Source: Rathayibacter rathayi (GTDB lineage Bacteria > Actinomycetota > Actinomycetes > Actinomycetales > Microbacteriaceae). Taken from it: 64,000 bases of DNA. A program made the translations under genes and the position numbers. Under the pieces are notes generated by a model. The model was not told the origin of the DNA and did not search any database. It was given only the letters and a program-made list of their open reading frames with translations. Positions 16,920 to 25,820 of the stretch are shown here, one piece after another (within the stretch, counting starts at the first letter, position 1; the number at the start of each line of letters is the position of its first letter). The stretch covers positions 2,232,001-2,296,000 of the forward strand of contig NZ_CP028129.1 in assembly GCF_004011095.1 (NCBI RefSeq), written 5' to 3'.

Positions 16920-18620
16920 TCAGTCGAGCGGCGCGTGCCGATCGGCGACCGTCCGCACGGCGCGCACAAGCTGCGGATCCTCGCCGCGGGCGAGCCCGGC
17001 GTATTCGAGGAGCAGTCCGCCGTCCTCCTGCGCCGTCGCCTTCACCCAGACGCGGCGCCGCGGGACGAACAACGACGTGAGCAGTCCCGCGAGGACGAGG
17101 ATCGCGAAGAGCAGCACCCAGCCCTGGGTCGCGTCGTGGTGGATGTCGAACGAGGCGAAGCGCTTGACGCTGTCGGTGCCGATGCGCGTCGGATCAGCGC
17201 CCGTGTTGTCGAAGCTCACGCTGCCGAGCCCGTTCGGCAGTTCGGCCGTGCCGCCGGGCTGGAGGGTGATCGGCGCGACTCCGGTGGTGCCGCCGGTGAG
17301 CCGGGTGAGCGAATCGGTGTTGAGCACGTAGACGGAAGTCGGCACTCCTCTGTCGAGGCCGAGGTCGCCCGCGAAGACGTTCAACGAGAGGACGGGGTAC
17401 TGCAGGTCGGGGAAGATCGACGTCGACGCCCCCGAGGCCAGCGTGTCCTGCGTCGGGTAGAAGAAGCCGGTGAGGCCCACCTGCTCCGAGAGCCCGTCCG
17501 GCACCTTGACGACTCCGACCGAGGTGAGGTTGGCATCCTGCGGGAGGAAGGGCACGGAGTCGGTGAAGATCGCGCGGCCGGAAGGATCGCGGACGGTGAT
17601 CGTCGGGGCGTAGCCGTTGCCGAGCAGGTAGACGTTGGTGCCGCCGATGCCGAGCGGGTCGTTCACCTTGATCGTGCGATCCTCAGTGGCCCCGCCGCGC
17701 TCCGATGTCGTGACGTTCGCCGTGAAGTCGACGGGCTGTCCGAGCGCCGACTGGTTCTGCTCCTCGTATCTCACGTCGAGGCTGTCGAGGGTCAGCTGGT
17801 ACGGGTCAAGCTGGCTGGAGTCGAAGAAGCGGCCGGGGTTGAAGGAGTCGTAGGCCGAGAGGTTGTTCGCGAAGCCCTGCGAGCCCTCGACCAGCACCCG
17901 CTGCCCGCTGTAGCCGAACCCGCCTCCGACGCCCACGGCGACGAGGATGCCAACCAGAGCAGAGTGGAAGACCAGGTTGCCCGTCTCGCGGAGGTAGCCG
18001 CGCTCGGCCGAAACACTTGACCAGCGGCCGCGCGGATCGTCGTAGCGCTCGACGCGGTAGCCCGACCGGCGCAGGACGGCGTGGGCGGAGGCGACGGCCT
18101 CCTCCTCCGTCGCGCCCTCGACCTCACGGACGGTGTAGCCGGCGAGGCGCCGCAGGCGCGCGGGCGTGCGCGGCGGCCGCGAGCGCATCGCCTGGAAGTG
18201 GTGGCGGGTGCGCGGGACGATGCAGCCGATCAGCGAGATGAACAGCAGCAGGTAGATGCTCGAGAACCAGGCCGACGTGTAGGTGTCGAACGCCTGCACC
18301 TTATCGAGCAGGGGCGCCAGGTCCGGGTTGTCGACGAAGTACTGCGTTACTCCATTGGGGTCGGAGGAGCGCTGCGGGACCAGCGAGCCGGGCACGGCCG
18401 CGATAGCGAGCAGGAGCAGCAGGAACAGCGCGGTGCGCATGCTGGTGAGCTGGCGCCACATCCAGCGCAGCCACCCGGTGACGCCGAGCGCGGGCTGCGT
18501 GACGGTGCCGTCGGAGTCGTAGTGGTCGGCGGGGCGGAACGACGCGTCGGTCTTCTCCTGCGTCGCCTCATCCGGGCGGCGCGTGCTCTCCCCCGGCTCA
18601 GATCGCCGGTTGGAAGCCAT
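16920..18620 (-). CDS. resB: cytochrome c biogenesis protein ResB
   Basis: A 566-residue ResB-domain protein, partner of CcsB in system II cytochrome c maturation. Three membrane helices fall in the first 250 residues (LRWMWRQLTSMRTALFLLLLL starts the first; cytoplasmic end before it). A large extracytoplasmic domain follows (about 250-510), then a last helix near VLLFAILVLAGLLTSLFVP and a short tail. The ATG at 18620 lies inside the 3' end of ccdA (23-nt overlap), so translation is coupled. A TTG one codon upstream is a less likely start. Length and layout match mycobacterial ResB. Confidence 0.92.
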   Translation of the reverse strand: MASNRRSEPGESTRRPDEATQEKTDASFRPADHYDSDGTVTQPALGVTGWLRWMWRQLTSMRTALFLLLLLAIAAVPGSLVPQRSSDPNGVTQYFVDNPDLAPLLDKVQAFDTYTSAWFSSIYLLLFISLIGCIVPRTRHHFQAMRSRPPRTPARLRRLAGYTVREVEGATEEEAVASAHAVLRRSGYRVERYDDPRGRWSSVSAERGYLRETGNLVFHSALVGILVAVGVGGGFGYSGQRVLVEGSQGFANNLSAYDSFNPGRFFDSSQLDPYQLTLDSLDVRYEEQNQSALGQPVDFTANVTTSERGGATEDRTIKVNDPLGIGGTNVYLLGNGYAPTITVRDPSGRAIFTDSVPFLPQDANLTSVGVVKVPDGLSEQVGLTGFFYPTQDTLASGASTSIFPDLQYPVLSLNVFAGDLGLDRGVPTSVYVLNTDSLTRLTGGTTGVAPITLQPGGTAELPNGLGSVSFDNTGADPTRIGTDSVKRFASFDIHHDATQGWVLLFAILVLAGLLTSLFVPRRRVWVKATAQEDGGLLLEYAGLARGEDPQLVRAVRTVADRHAPLD

Positions 18621-19338
18621 CAATCACCGCCGAGAGGGATCCGTAGACGAGGGTGTTCCAGATGCCCGTGACCATCAGGACTCCGATCAGGACGAGGGCG
18701 GCGCCGCCGATGATATTGACCACGCGGATGTGGCGCTTCACGAAGGTGAGCGTGCTGGTGACCCAGCTGAAGCCGAACGCGACGAGAAGGAAGGGGATGC
18801 CGAGCCCGAGGCAGTACACCAGGGCGAGGAGCGCTCCCCGCCAGGGCGAGCCGACGCCGTAGCTGAGGGCGAGGATCGAGCTCAGCGTCGGGCCGAGGCA
18901 GGGCGTCCAGCCGACGCCGAAGACGATCCCGAGCAGCGGCGCCCCGATCAGCCCGGTCGCGGGGCGAATGCCCGGGCGGAGAGTGCGCTGCAAGACCGAG
19001 AACTGCCCGATGAAGACGAGCCCCATCGCGATCACGACGAGGCCGAGGACGCGGGTGATCAGATCGGTGTACTGCTTCAGCCAGAAACCGACCGTGCCCG
19101 CCGCCGCTCCGTACAGCACGAAGACGAGCGAGAAGCCGAGCACGAACAGCAGCACGCCCAGCACGACCCGGCGGCGGCCGCGGGCGGCGCGCTCGTCGGC
19201 GTCGGTGAAGCCACCGACGTAGGCGAGGTAGCCGGGCACCAGCGGGAGCACGCAGGGCGACGCGAACGACACCAGCCCGGCCAGTAGCGCGATCGGCACG
19301 GCCAGCAGGAGCTGACCGCTGAGGACGATCTCGCCCAC
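18598..19338 (-). CDS. ccdA: thiol-disulfide carrier CcdA
   Basis: A 246-residue, six-helix membrane protein of the CcdA/DsbD family. It passes electrons from cytoplasmic thioredoxin to extracytoplasmic ResA, so that apocytochrome cysteines stay reduced for haem attachment. The two active cysteines are in SFASPCVLPLVPGY (about 25) and GWTPCLGPTLSS (about 140). The GTG at 19338 comes 4 nt after the resA stop, and an upstream in-frame extension antisense to nothing was rejected because the helix start matches family length. Confidence 0.93.
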   Translation of the reverse strand: MGEIVLSGQLLLAVPIALLAGLVSFASPCVLPLVPGYLAYVGGFTDADERAARGRRRVVLGVLLFVLGFSLVFVLYGAAAGTVGFWLKQYTDLITRVLGLVVIAMGLVFIGQFSVLQRTLRPGIRPATGLIGAPLLGIVFGVGWTPCLGPTLSSILALSYGVGSPWRGALLALVYCLGLGIPFLLVAFGFSWVTSTLTFVKRHIRVVNIIGGAALVLIGVLMVTGIWNTLVYGSLSAVIDGFQPAI

Positions 19339-19342
19339 GCCG

Positions 19343-19942
19343 CTACGCCCCCTCGGCGAGAGTGTCACCCACGAGCGTCGAGAGGATCGACGCCTCCTGC
19401 AGCTGACCGAGGATGCGCGAGGCGACGCGGCCCTCCTTGTCGAGGACGAGCGTGGTGGGCACGGCGTTCGGCGGGACGGTGCCGGTGAAGGCGAGCTGCA
19501 CCGACGAGTCGGTGTCGACGATCGAGGGGTAGCCGAGGCCGAAGGTCTCGGCGAAGGCAGCGGCCGTCGGCGGCTGGTCGCGCACGTTGACACCGACGAA
19601 CGAGACGCCCCTGTCGGCGAATTCGGTGCTCACCTTCTCGAGGTCGGCCGCCTCGGCGCGGCACGGGGCGCAGCTGGCGTACCAAAAGTTGACGACGACG
19701 ACCTGCCCGGCGAGCTCGGCGGAGTCGATGTTCGCGCCGGTCTCGTCGGTGCCCGAAAAAACGATGGGATCGTCGCGGTCGGCGATAGCGATCTCGGTGA
19801 CGGTACCGTCGCCCGAGATGTAGCCCTTGTTGCTGCCGTTGCGGTACTGGTCGGCGAGCGGATCCTCGGAGCAGCCGGTCAGCGCGAGCGCGGCGACCAG
19901 CGCGAGGGCACCCGCGGCACGCAGGCGGGTCATCCGGCGCAT
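19343..19942 (-). CDS. resA: ResA/TlpA-like thiol-disulfide oxidoreductase lipoprotein
   Basis: A 199-residue protein with a lipoprotein signal (lipobox LTGC, about residue 23) and a thioredoxin-fold domain. Its active site is CAPC, preceded by VVVNFWYAS. The cis-Pro loop is VPTTLVLDKEG. ResA reduces the CXXCH cysteines of apocytochrome c and is itself reduced by CcdA, encoded next. The ATG at 19942 overlaps the stop of the phosphatase gene by one base (TGATG), so it lies inside one operon. Confidence 0.93.
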   Translation of the reverse strand: MRRMTRLRAAGALALVAALALTGCSEDPLADQYRNGSNKGYISGDGTVTEIAIADRDDPIVFSGTDETGANIDSAELAGQVVVVNFWYASCAPCRAEAADLEKVSTEFADRGVSFVGVNVRDQPPTAAAFAETFGLGYPSIVDTDSSVQLAFTGTVPPNAVPTTLVLDKEGRVASRILGQLQEASILSTLVGDTLAEGA

Positions 19943-20586
19943 CAGACGGCTCCGACGTCGGTCGCCAAGCCCTGTAGTCCGGCGGCGGGGTCGGCGTAGC
20001 CGACCTCGACGAAGCCGTCGCCGCGGCGTTCGAGCGTGGTAATGCTCGAGAGGGCGCAGCGTCGCTTGCGCGGATCATGGAACAGGCGCTCGCCCGCGAG
20101 GGCGCGGTGCACGGTCCAGATGGGGAGCTGGTGGCTGATGATCGCGGCGTCGCCCTCGGCGGTGCTCTCCCACGCGGACTCGATCGCGGCGTACATCCGC
20201 GCCGAGATGGAGAGGTAGGGCTCGCCCCAGCTGGGCTCGAAGGGATTGCGGAGCCACGGCCAGTGCTGGGGGTTGCGCAGGGCGGAGCCGCGCGCGGCGA
20301 GGGACGTGCCCTCGAAGCGGTTGCTGGGCTCGATCACGCGCTCGTCGGTGCGGATCTCGAGCTCGAACGCCTGCGAGATCGGCTGGGCCGACTCCTGCGT
20401 GCGCTGGAGCGGCGAGGCGACTAGGACGGTGAGGAGGCGCTTGCGCTCGAGCAGATTGTCGGCGGCGGAGCGCGCCATGCGGTGGCCGAGGTCGGAAAGC
20501 CGGAAATTCGGAAGTCGCCCATAGAGGACCCGGTCGGGGTTGAACACCTCGCCGTGCCGCACGAGATGGATCTGATCGGCAACCAC
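19942..20586 (-). CDS. histidine phosphatase (phosphoglycerate-mutase-like) family protein
   Basis: A 214-residue protein with the phosphohistidine loop LVRHGEV at about residues 7-13, the second catalytic His in IISHQLPIW, and the partner Arg in SPLQRTQES. The family includes phosphoglycerate mutases and broad phosphatases; the lack of the mutase-specific C-terminal tail favours a phosphatase. GTG 20586 is preferred over TTG 20595 because a TACACT box ends 8 nt before the GTG and overlaps the TTG. The same gene heads the resA-ccdA-resB-ccsA cluster in Mycobacterium, so the linkage is conserved though its role there is unclear. Confidence 0.85.
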   Translation of the reverse strand: MVADQIHLVRHGEVFNPDRVLYGRLPNFRLSDLGHRMARSAADNLLERKRLLTVLVASPLQRTQESAQPISQAFELEIRTDERVIEPSNRFEGTSLAARGSALRNPQHWPWLRNPFEPSWGEPYLSISARMYAAIESAWESTAEGDAAIISHQLPIWTVHRALAGERLFHDPRKRRCALSSITTLERRGDGFVEVGYADPAAGLQGLATDVGAV

Positions 20587-20591
20587 GAGCG

Positions 20592-21425
20592 TCAAGTGTA
20601 CGGAACGCGGCGTGGGGGCACGCCGGGAAAGGGTCGACTGGGCTGCTCCCGAGCGCCGGCTCGCCGGCGCTCGGACACCGACGCCGAGAGCCGCCGGACG
20701 AGAGGTTCGGGCAGGTGCCGCACGAGCGCCATCGGGATCTCGAACCGCCACGACGGCACCGAGACGACGACGCCGCGTGCGACGTCGCGCAGGAACTCCT
20801 CCACCACCGCGTCCGCGTCGAGCCAGAAGAAGGACGGAATGGACGAGGTGTCCATCGCCGCCCGCTCGTGGAACTCGGTGCGCACCCAGCCCGGGCAGAG
20901 CGCGGCCGAGCGGACGCCGGTGCCGCGCAGCTCGACGGCGAGCGACTGCGCGAACGCGGTCGCCCACGCCTTCACCGCGGAGTAGGGGCCGAGATGCACG
21001 AAACCCGCGACGCTCGACACGGTCAGGATCGCGCCGCGTCCCCGCGCCGTCATCGCCTCCGCCGCCGCCCCCGAGAGTACGGCGACCGCGCGTAGCATCA
21101 CCTCGAACGCGCGGTCCTGCGCGGCGACGTCCGGCTCGGCGAAAGTGCCGTCGATCCCGAAGCCGGCGTTGTTGACCAGGACGCGGACGGGCCGCGCCGG
21201 GTCGAGGAGCCGCGCGCGCACCTGCTCGACCTGCTCGCGGTCACCGAGGTCGACGGGCAGGACCTCGACGCCCGCGGCGCCCAGCGCGCGCAGATCGGTC
21301 GCCGCCTCCCGGAGCCGCGGTTCGCTGCGGGCGACGAGGACGACGCTCCAGCCGCGTCGAGCGAACGCCCGCGCGAAGGCGAGGCCGAGGCCGGAGGACG
21401 ACCCGGTGATCAGTGCGGTGCTCAT
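20592..21425 (-). CDS. SDR family oxidoreductase (DltE-type)
   Basis: A 277-residue short-chain dehydrogenase with TGSSSGLG (residues about 7-14), NNAG (about 87-90) and the YSAVKAW active-site motif. It resembles the membrane-adjacent DltE-like subgroup, with a long C-terminal part LPEPLVRRLSASVSERR. Substrate unknown. ATG 21425 lies 6 nt after a TAGCGT box. Its stop is 5 nt upstream of the phosphatase start, so read-through may feed the res operon. Confidence 0.83.
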   Translation of the reverse strand: MSTALITGSSSGLGLAFARAFARRGWSVVLVARSEPRLREAATDLRALGAAGVEVLPVDLGDREQVEQVRARLLDPARPVRVLVNNAGFGIDGTFAEPDVAAQDRAFEVMLRAVAVLSGAAAEAMTARGRGAILTVSSVAGFVHLGPYSAVKAWATAFAQSLAVELRGTGVRSAALCPGWVRTEFHERAAMDTSSIPSFFWLDADAVVEEFLRDVARGVVVSVPSWRFEIPMALVRHLPEPLVRRLSASVSERRRAGAREQPSRPFPGVPPRRVPYT

Positions 21426-21465
21426 GCTGCGACGCTACCCGCCGCCGCGCGACCAGACGGGGCCC

Positions 21466-21589
21466 GTGCGATTCGCAGGAGAAGGTGCGATTCGCAGGGG
21501 ATCGACCCGCCTCGGGTGGGATCGTCGAGCAGAATCGCGGCTGGAGCGCGGATCCCCTGCAGATCGCACCACCCCCTGCAGATCGCACC
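21466..21589. repeat. nested inverted repeat between SDR gene and aspS
   Basis: Outer left arm gtgcgattcgcagg (21466-21479), inner left arm ggtgcgattcgcaggggatc (21484-21503), inner right arm 21551-21570 and outer right arm 21572-21589. The inner arms pair over 20 bp with one mismatch. Each side therefore carries the same ~17-bp word twice, in opposite orientation. It sits between divergent genes rather than at a shared 3' end, so it is not a simple terminator. Confidence 0.75.
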
Positions 21590-21644
21590 CCGGCCGCGTC
21601 GACCCCCCAGTCGCCGGCCCCGCGCCCACTGCACGGCCCCCGAG

Positions 21645-21658
21645 TAGACTCCCCTACC
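21645..21658 (+). promoter_or_regulatory. -10 box of a leaderless aspS promoter
   Basis: TAGACT at 21645-21650 followed by 8 nt and then the aspS GTG. The identical box and distance occur before menG on the other strand. No ribosome binding site lies between, so translation probably begins at the mRNA 5' end. Confidence 0.6.
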
Positions 21659-23014
21659 GTGACCGACGAGACCCGCCTCCCCCGAACCACCGTCAAGAAG
21701 CTCGCCGCCCTCGAAGACGGACCGGTGCGCGTCTCCGGCTGGGTTGAGACCGTGCGCGACCAGAAGAAGGTGCAGTTCGTCGTCCTGCGCGATGAGTCCG
21801 GCGCCGTTCAGTTGGTGAATCCGGCCGTGCGCGAGGCCGTCGAGGGCGACGACGCATCGGCCGCGCGCCTCACTATCACCGAGGCGATCTCCGGCCTCGC
21901 CCAGGGCTCCTTCGTCACCGTGACGGGCGCGCTCAAGCACGACGAGCGCGTCAAGCTCGGCGGCATCGAGGTCAAGCTCGAGACACTCGAGGTCGTCACC
22001 GTCTCGATCCCCGAGGCGCCGATCGCGCCCGACTCGGGCATCGACAAGCGGATGGACTGGCGCTTTCTCGACCTGCGCCGCCCCGAGCAGAACCTGATCG
22101 CCCGCGTGCAAACGACGTTCGAGCACGCGCTGCGCACCTACTGGATCGAGCACGACTTCATCGAGATCCACACTCCGAAGCTGATGGCGAGTGCCTCGGA
22201 GTCGCGGGCCGAACTCTTCGAGGTCGAGTACTTCGAGACGAAGGCGTACCTCTCGCAGAGCCCACAGTTCTTCAAGCAGATGGCGCAGCCCGCGGGCTTC
22301 GGCAAGGTGTTCGAGGTCGGGCCCGCCTTCCGCGCCGACCCGAGCTTCACCTCGCGGCACGCGACCGAGTTCACCAGCGTCGATGCCGAGGTCTCGTGGA
22401 TCGACTCGCACGAGGACGTCATGGAGCTGCATGAGCAGCTGATGGTCGCTGGCCTCTCCGCCGTCGTCGAGAAGCACGGCGCCGAGGTGAAGGCGCTCTT
22501 CGACATCGACCTGACCGTCCCGACTACGCCGTTCCCGCGCATCCCGCTCGCCGAGGCCAAGCGCATCGTCGCCGAGCGCGGCTACGAGGTGCCCCGCGCC
22601 GACGACGACATGGACCCGGAGGGCGAGCGCCGCATTGCCGCCTACGCGCAGGAGGAGTTCGGGCACGACTTCGTGTTCCTCACCGACTACGCGTCCAGCA
22701 TCCGGCCGTTCTACCACATGCGCCGCGAGGGCGACGGGACGATCACCAACAGCTACGACCTCATCTATAATGGCGTCGAGATCTCGACGGGCGCGCAGCG
22801 CGAGCACCGCGTTGACGTCCTGATCGAGCAGGCGCGCGACAAGGGCCTGGACCCGGAGGAGATCGAGTTCTACCTCGACTTCTTCCGCTATGGCGTCCCG
22901 CCGCACGGCGGCTTCGGTATGGGCCTCTCGCGCGTGATCATGCTGATGCTGAACCAGGCGAACCTCCGCGAGGTCACCTACCTCTTCCGCGGCCCGACCC
23001 GCCTGCTGCCCTAG
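21659..23014 (+). CDS. aspS: aspartyl-tRNA synthetase, archaeal-type (non-discriminating class)
   Basis: A 451-residue class IIb synthetase. An OB-fold anticodon-binding domain comes first (VRVSGWVETVRDQKKVQFVVLRD near residue 20-45; key VSGWV, FVVLRD). The catalytic domain follows, with motif 2 FRADPSFTSRHATEFT and motif 3 HGGFGMGLSRVIML. It lacks the bacterial GAD insertion (about 150 residues) and so is of the short archaeal/eukaryotic type. Such enzymes often charge both tRNA-Asp and tRNA-Asn and work with the GatCAB amidotransferase. Whether this genome also has a bacterial AspRS cannot be seen here. The GTG at 21659 is a leaderless-type start. Confidence 0.92.
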   Translation: MTDETRLPRTTVKKLAALEDGPVRVSGWVETVRDQKKVQFVVLRDESGAVQLVNPAVREAVEGDDASAARLTITEAISGLAQGSFVTVTGALKHDERVKLGGIEVKLETLEVVTVSIPEAPIAPDSGIDKRMDWRFLDLRRPEQNLIARVQTTFEHALRTYWIEHDFIEIHTPKLMASASESRAELFEVEYFETKAYLSQSPQFFKQMAQPAGFGKVFEVGPAFRADPSFTSRHATEFTSVDAEVSWIDSHEDVMELHEQLMVAGLSAVVEKHGAEVKALFDIDLTVPTTPFPRIPLAEAKRIVAERGYEVPRADDDMDPEGERRIAAYAQEEFGHDFVFLTDYASSIRPFYHMRREGDGTITNSYDLIYNGVEISTGAQREHRVDVLIEQARDKGLDPEEIEFYLDFFRYGVPPHGGFGMGLSRVIMLMLNQANLREVTYLFRGPTRLLP

Positions 23015-23025
23015 GCAGCGTCCGC

Positions 23026-23093
23026 CGAGGGAACCCCCAACCGTCGAACCCGCCGGAATCACCTGGTTCCCTCGACGGGCTGGGGTTCCCTCG
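23026..23093 (+). terminator. hairpin after aspS with gagggaacccc arms
   Basis: Arms of about 22 bp (23026-23048 and 23072-23093) pair cgagggaacccc with its complement and gtcga with tcgac, with few mismatches, 12 nt past the aspS stop. The same gagggaacccc word forms a second hairpin at 54544-54609. It probably ends aspS transcription. Confidence 0.6.
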
Positions 23094-23279
23094 CGTCCGC
23101 GCAGGTCGGCCGCGTACTCATTCCGGAGCCGACTTTGCACACGAGCCCTCGTCGCCTCGGGCATCGCGCTCTCCTCGTCCGGAACGTCCTCGCCCTGAAC
23201 GGCCGGCGTAGCGGCGCAGAAGGATCAGTCCACCGAAGTTCGAGTAGGACTCGACATTGCGACTCGCCGCACTGCCGGC

Positions 23280-23770
23280 GCGGGTGCACGGCCGCGACCC
23301 GGAGCGCCCCGTCCGCTGCGAGGGCGACTACACCGGCGCCGACACCGACGTGTTCGTCGCAGCCGGCGACGCGGTGCAGGTGGAACTCCCTCCGCTCGAC
23401 GTGCCGACCGGCGGCGAGGGCGTGGCTCACCGTCGACTCGGTGCTCGCCAGAGCGACGGTCTGGGCGCAGGAGGGCCATGTGCTCTCGACCAGCCAGCAC
23501 CTCCTCACCGCTCCGGCCGCCCTGCCAGCGTGGACCCGCTCCGTCCGCGCCGCCCCGCGGGAGGACGGCGGCTTGCTCGGGATCGCGCGCTTCCGCGACG
23601 CCCGCCTCCGCTCCCTCGCCGGCCTGGCCGTCGATGGGCCACGCGCCGAGCTCTGGCGAGCCGCGACCGACAATGACGAGGGCGACGGATTCCCGGGCTA
23701 CCTCGCCGGCGACCCGTACGACGGCGACGGCCGCGGCACTCCGGCCCCCTCCTCCGCTTTACCGCCGCCG
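23280..23770 (+). pseudogene. remnant of a beta-galactosidase (GH2, LacZ-like)
   Basis: Pieces of a GH2 beta-galactosidase can be read on the plus strand in two frames. The first is PVRCEGDYTGADTDVF then VQVELPPLDVPTGGEG (to about 23420). A shifted frame then gives AWLTVDSVLARATVWAQEGH and, after about 23640, LWRAATDNDEGDG. The last corresponds to the WRAPTDND landmark of the small-chain domain of LacZ. The catalytic Glu regions and the start are absent. Weaker traces (VLALNGRR) extend up to 23150. The gene is heavily deleted and frameshifted. Confidence 0.72.
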
Positions 23771-23844
23771 GCGGAGCACTGGGCCGAAACGATGCAGGGC
23801 CGGCGGAGCGCGATCCCGCGGGCCTTCCGTCGTTCTCGGGCCGG

Positions 23845-25302
23845 TCAGTCGTTCTGCCCGTACGGCAGTGGTCCCCGGATGAACAGGTCGGTGTTCGCTC
23901 GATGCCGGCGCAGCACGAACAGGACGACTGCGCAGGCGACGAGCGACGCAGCGACGGCCCCGCCACCGATCATCAGCGCGGTGGTCGGCGTGATGCCCCC
24001 CGGTCCGGCCGAGGCCACCGTGGCACTGAACGCGCTGCGCGCGGCGCTGATCGCGGTCCCGCAGACCTGGTGCGCTTCCCACGGCGCGGCCGTGGTATCG
24101 CTGTGGCGGTACGAAAGCGTCACGGCCGCCGTGTGGTGCGACTCGCGGCCGAAGGCGACCATGCAGTAGACAGAGGGGTCCGGATGGGCGACGACCGACT
24201 CGCCCAGGGCAAGCTCCGCCCAGCCGAGGGAATCCGTCTGGACGGCGACATCTCCCGCGGCCAGAGCGGCGCGGTCGCCCGTCGTCCGGAAGGCGCCCAC
24301 GGCGACCTCCTCGTCCGGCTCAAAGCCCCAGACCGCACCGCGTGGCGCCTCCGTGCTGCCCTCACCGAGCTCGCGCGGCTCGAGCAGGAGGCCGTTGCCG
24401 GAGGAGGTCGCGAGCCGAAAGCCGACCTTCGCGGACGAGCCCCGGTCGCCAGTGAGGTTGACGGTGAAGGCACCCGACTTCGTGATCAGCGCGGTCGGAA
24501 CGGTCGCGGTACCGCTGCCGGCCTCGAGCGTCAGCGGCGTCTTGGTGCCGTTCGGATCGCGGAGGACCGCCGAGACGCTCTCGCCACTCGCGAAGCCGGT
24601 GTACGAGAAGCCGACACCGTAGAAGCGAGCGACCTCGACGGTGAGCGCCTCCGGATCGACGTCAGTCTCGCGGGTGAGGAACACGGACGCCGTGGCAGCT
24701 CCGGCCGCCGTGGGCTGCGCGCCCTCGGTGGAGCTGGCGAGCGCGGTGCGTCCCGGGGCGGAGGCAGTGGGAGCGGCGCCGCCCGCGTCGGAGGACGCGG
24801 CGCCGCCGGACGTGGTGGCGGCGCCGGACGTAGTGGCGGCGGCTGCTGTGGCGATGCCGCCGCCGGTGGTGGTGGTGCCGCCGGAGCCGCCCTGCTGACC
24901 GCCGCCCGTCGTTCCGCCGGTGGAGGGGCGGCTCGGCTGAAGGGTCGCCGGCTGCTCGGGTGCCGGATCGACGGGCGCTGGCTGGACCGGTGCCGGGTCG
25001 ACCGGTGCGGGGTCTTGAGGCGCTGGATCGGTGGGGGCGGGCTGCTCCGGCTCCGTCGGCCCCTCGGGAACTCCGGGCACGGTCGGCTCCTCGGGCACTC
25101 CCGGGATCGAATCGGAACCACCGTCTCCCGGCTGCTCAGGATCCTTGGGCACTCCCGGAACCGTCGTTGCGGCAGCCGGCTCGACCGTCGTCGAGACCGT
25201 CGAGCCGGAAGGCGCCGCGACGGCCGCACCGGGGAGGGCCAGACCGAGCACGAGCGCCGCGAGAGCGGCAGCGGGGAGGGCGAGACGGCGGGGTGACGGC
25301 AT
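23845..25302 (-). CDS. proline-rich cell-surface protein with C-terminal membrane anchor
   Basis: A 485-residue secreted protein. A signal peptide covers residues 1-29 (LALPAAALAALVLGLALPG, cleaved near AVA). A Pro/Glu/Asp/Val-rich repeat region comes next (about 45-130; units like VPGVPEEP and DPAPVDPAPVQPAP), then a Gly/Thr/Ala/Ser-rich linker to about 215. One or two Ig-like folded domains follow (about 220-430), then a C-terminal membrane helix (about 440-465) and an RRHR stop-transfer tail. There is no LPXTG sortase motif. It probably spans the wall and displays its domains outward. ATG 25302 is chosen because GGAGGAAGGA lies just upstream and the signal peptide then has normal length. 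Ligand unknown. Confidence 0.82.
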   Translation of the reverse strand: MPSPRRLALPAAALAALVLGLALPGAAVAAPSGSTVSTTVEPAAATTVPGVPKDPEQPGDGGSDSIPGVPEEPTVPGVPEGPTEPEQPAPTDPAPQDPAPVDPAPVQPAPVDPAPEQPATLQPSRPSTGGTTGGGQQGGSGGTTTTGGGIATAAAATTSGAATTSGGAASSDAGGAAPTASAPGRTALASSTEGAQPTAAGAATASVFLTRETDVDPEALTVEVARFYGVGFSYTGFASGESVSAVLRDPNGTKTPLTLEAGSGTATVPTALITKSGAFTVNLTGDRGSSAKVGFRLATSSGNGLLLEPRELGEGSTEAPRGAVWGFEPDEEVAVGAFRTTGDRAALAAGDVAVQTDSLGWAELALGESVVAHPDPSVYCMVAFGRESHHTAAVTLSYRHSDTTAAPWEAHQVCGTAISAARSAFSATVASAGPGGITPTTALMIGGGAVAASLVACAVVLFVLRRHRANTDLFIRGPLPYGQND

Positions 25303-25463
25303 GGCGGGTCCTTCCTCCGCGGGCGACGGTCTGCGTCCGCACACGGAGGAGTGCGCTCCCCCCTGACGAGGGTACGGGCCATAGGCGAGCTATGACGAGG
25401 CTTCCCGTCCCCCCTCAGAGGGATGCCGCAGCCGTACCTCCATCCGCACAGCCCAGCGGGCGC

Positions 25464-25724
25464 TCACCCGCCTTCGAGCAACGCCCGGCGCAGGCGCTCC
25501 GGATCCACCCGCCAGAACGTGTGCACGCGCCCGTTGATCAGCACCACCGGGATCTCTTCCACGTAGCGCTCGTACAACACCGGGTCGTCGAGGATCGACA
25601 CCTCCGAAACGGCCACCACGGCCTCGTCGTCCAGGTCGGCCACCACCTGCTCGATGACAGTTCGCGCGTCGTCGCAGAGATGACAGCCCGGCTTACCCAC
25701 AAGCGTCAGCTCCACGTCCACCAT
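25464..25724 (-). CDS. glutaredoxin-family (DUF836) small thioredoxin-fold protein
   Basis: An 86-residue thioredoxin-fold protein with a redox pair CHLC (about residues 14-17) right after LVGKPG and the cis-Pro loop EIPVVLING. This matches the DUF836/glutaredoxin-like family common in Actinobacteria. It is probably a cytoplasmic thiol redox protein. ATG 25724 follows a TACACT box by 6 nt, so the mRNA is likely leaderless. Confidence 0.88.
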   Translation of the reverse strand: MVDVELTLVGKPGCHLCDDARTVIEQVVADLDDEAVVAVSEVSILDDPVLYERYVEEIPVVLINGRVHTFWRVDPERLRRALLEGG

Positions 25725-25820
25725 CCGGTCAGTGTACGGCGACGGCGCCGAGAGGCTCGCCGACGCAGACGAGCGCCCGACCCCGGAAGGGCGGACGCTC
25801 GAAGAGGAAGAGGCGCGAGC

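Noticed and set aside
15418..17331. 637-codon plus-strand open frame
   Set aside because: Antisense of ccsB and resB; acidic low-complexity translation.
24700..25200. Possible tandem-repeat array or CRISPR in the surface-protein gene
   Set aside because: The repeats are in-frame Pro-rich codons (VPGVP, DPAPVDP) with no spacers or constant repeat length.
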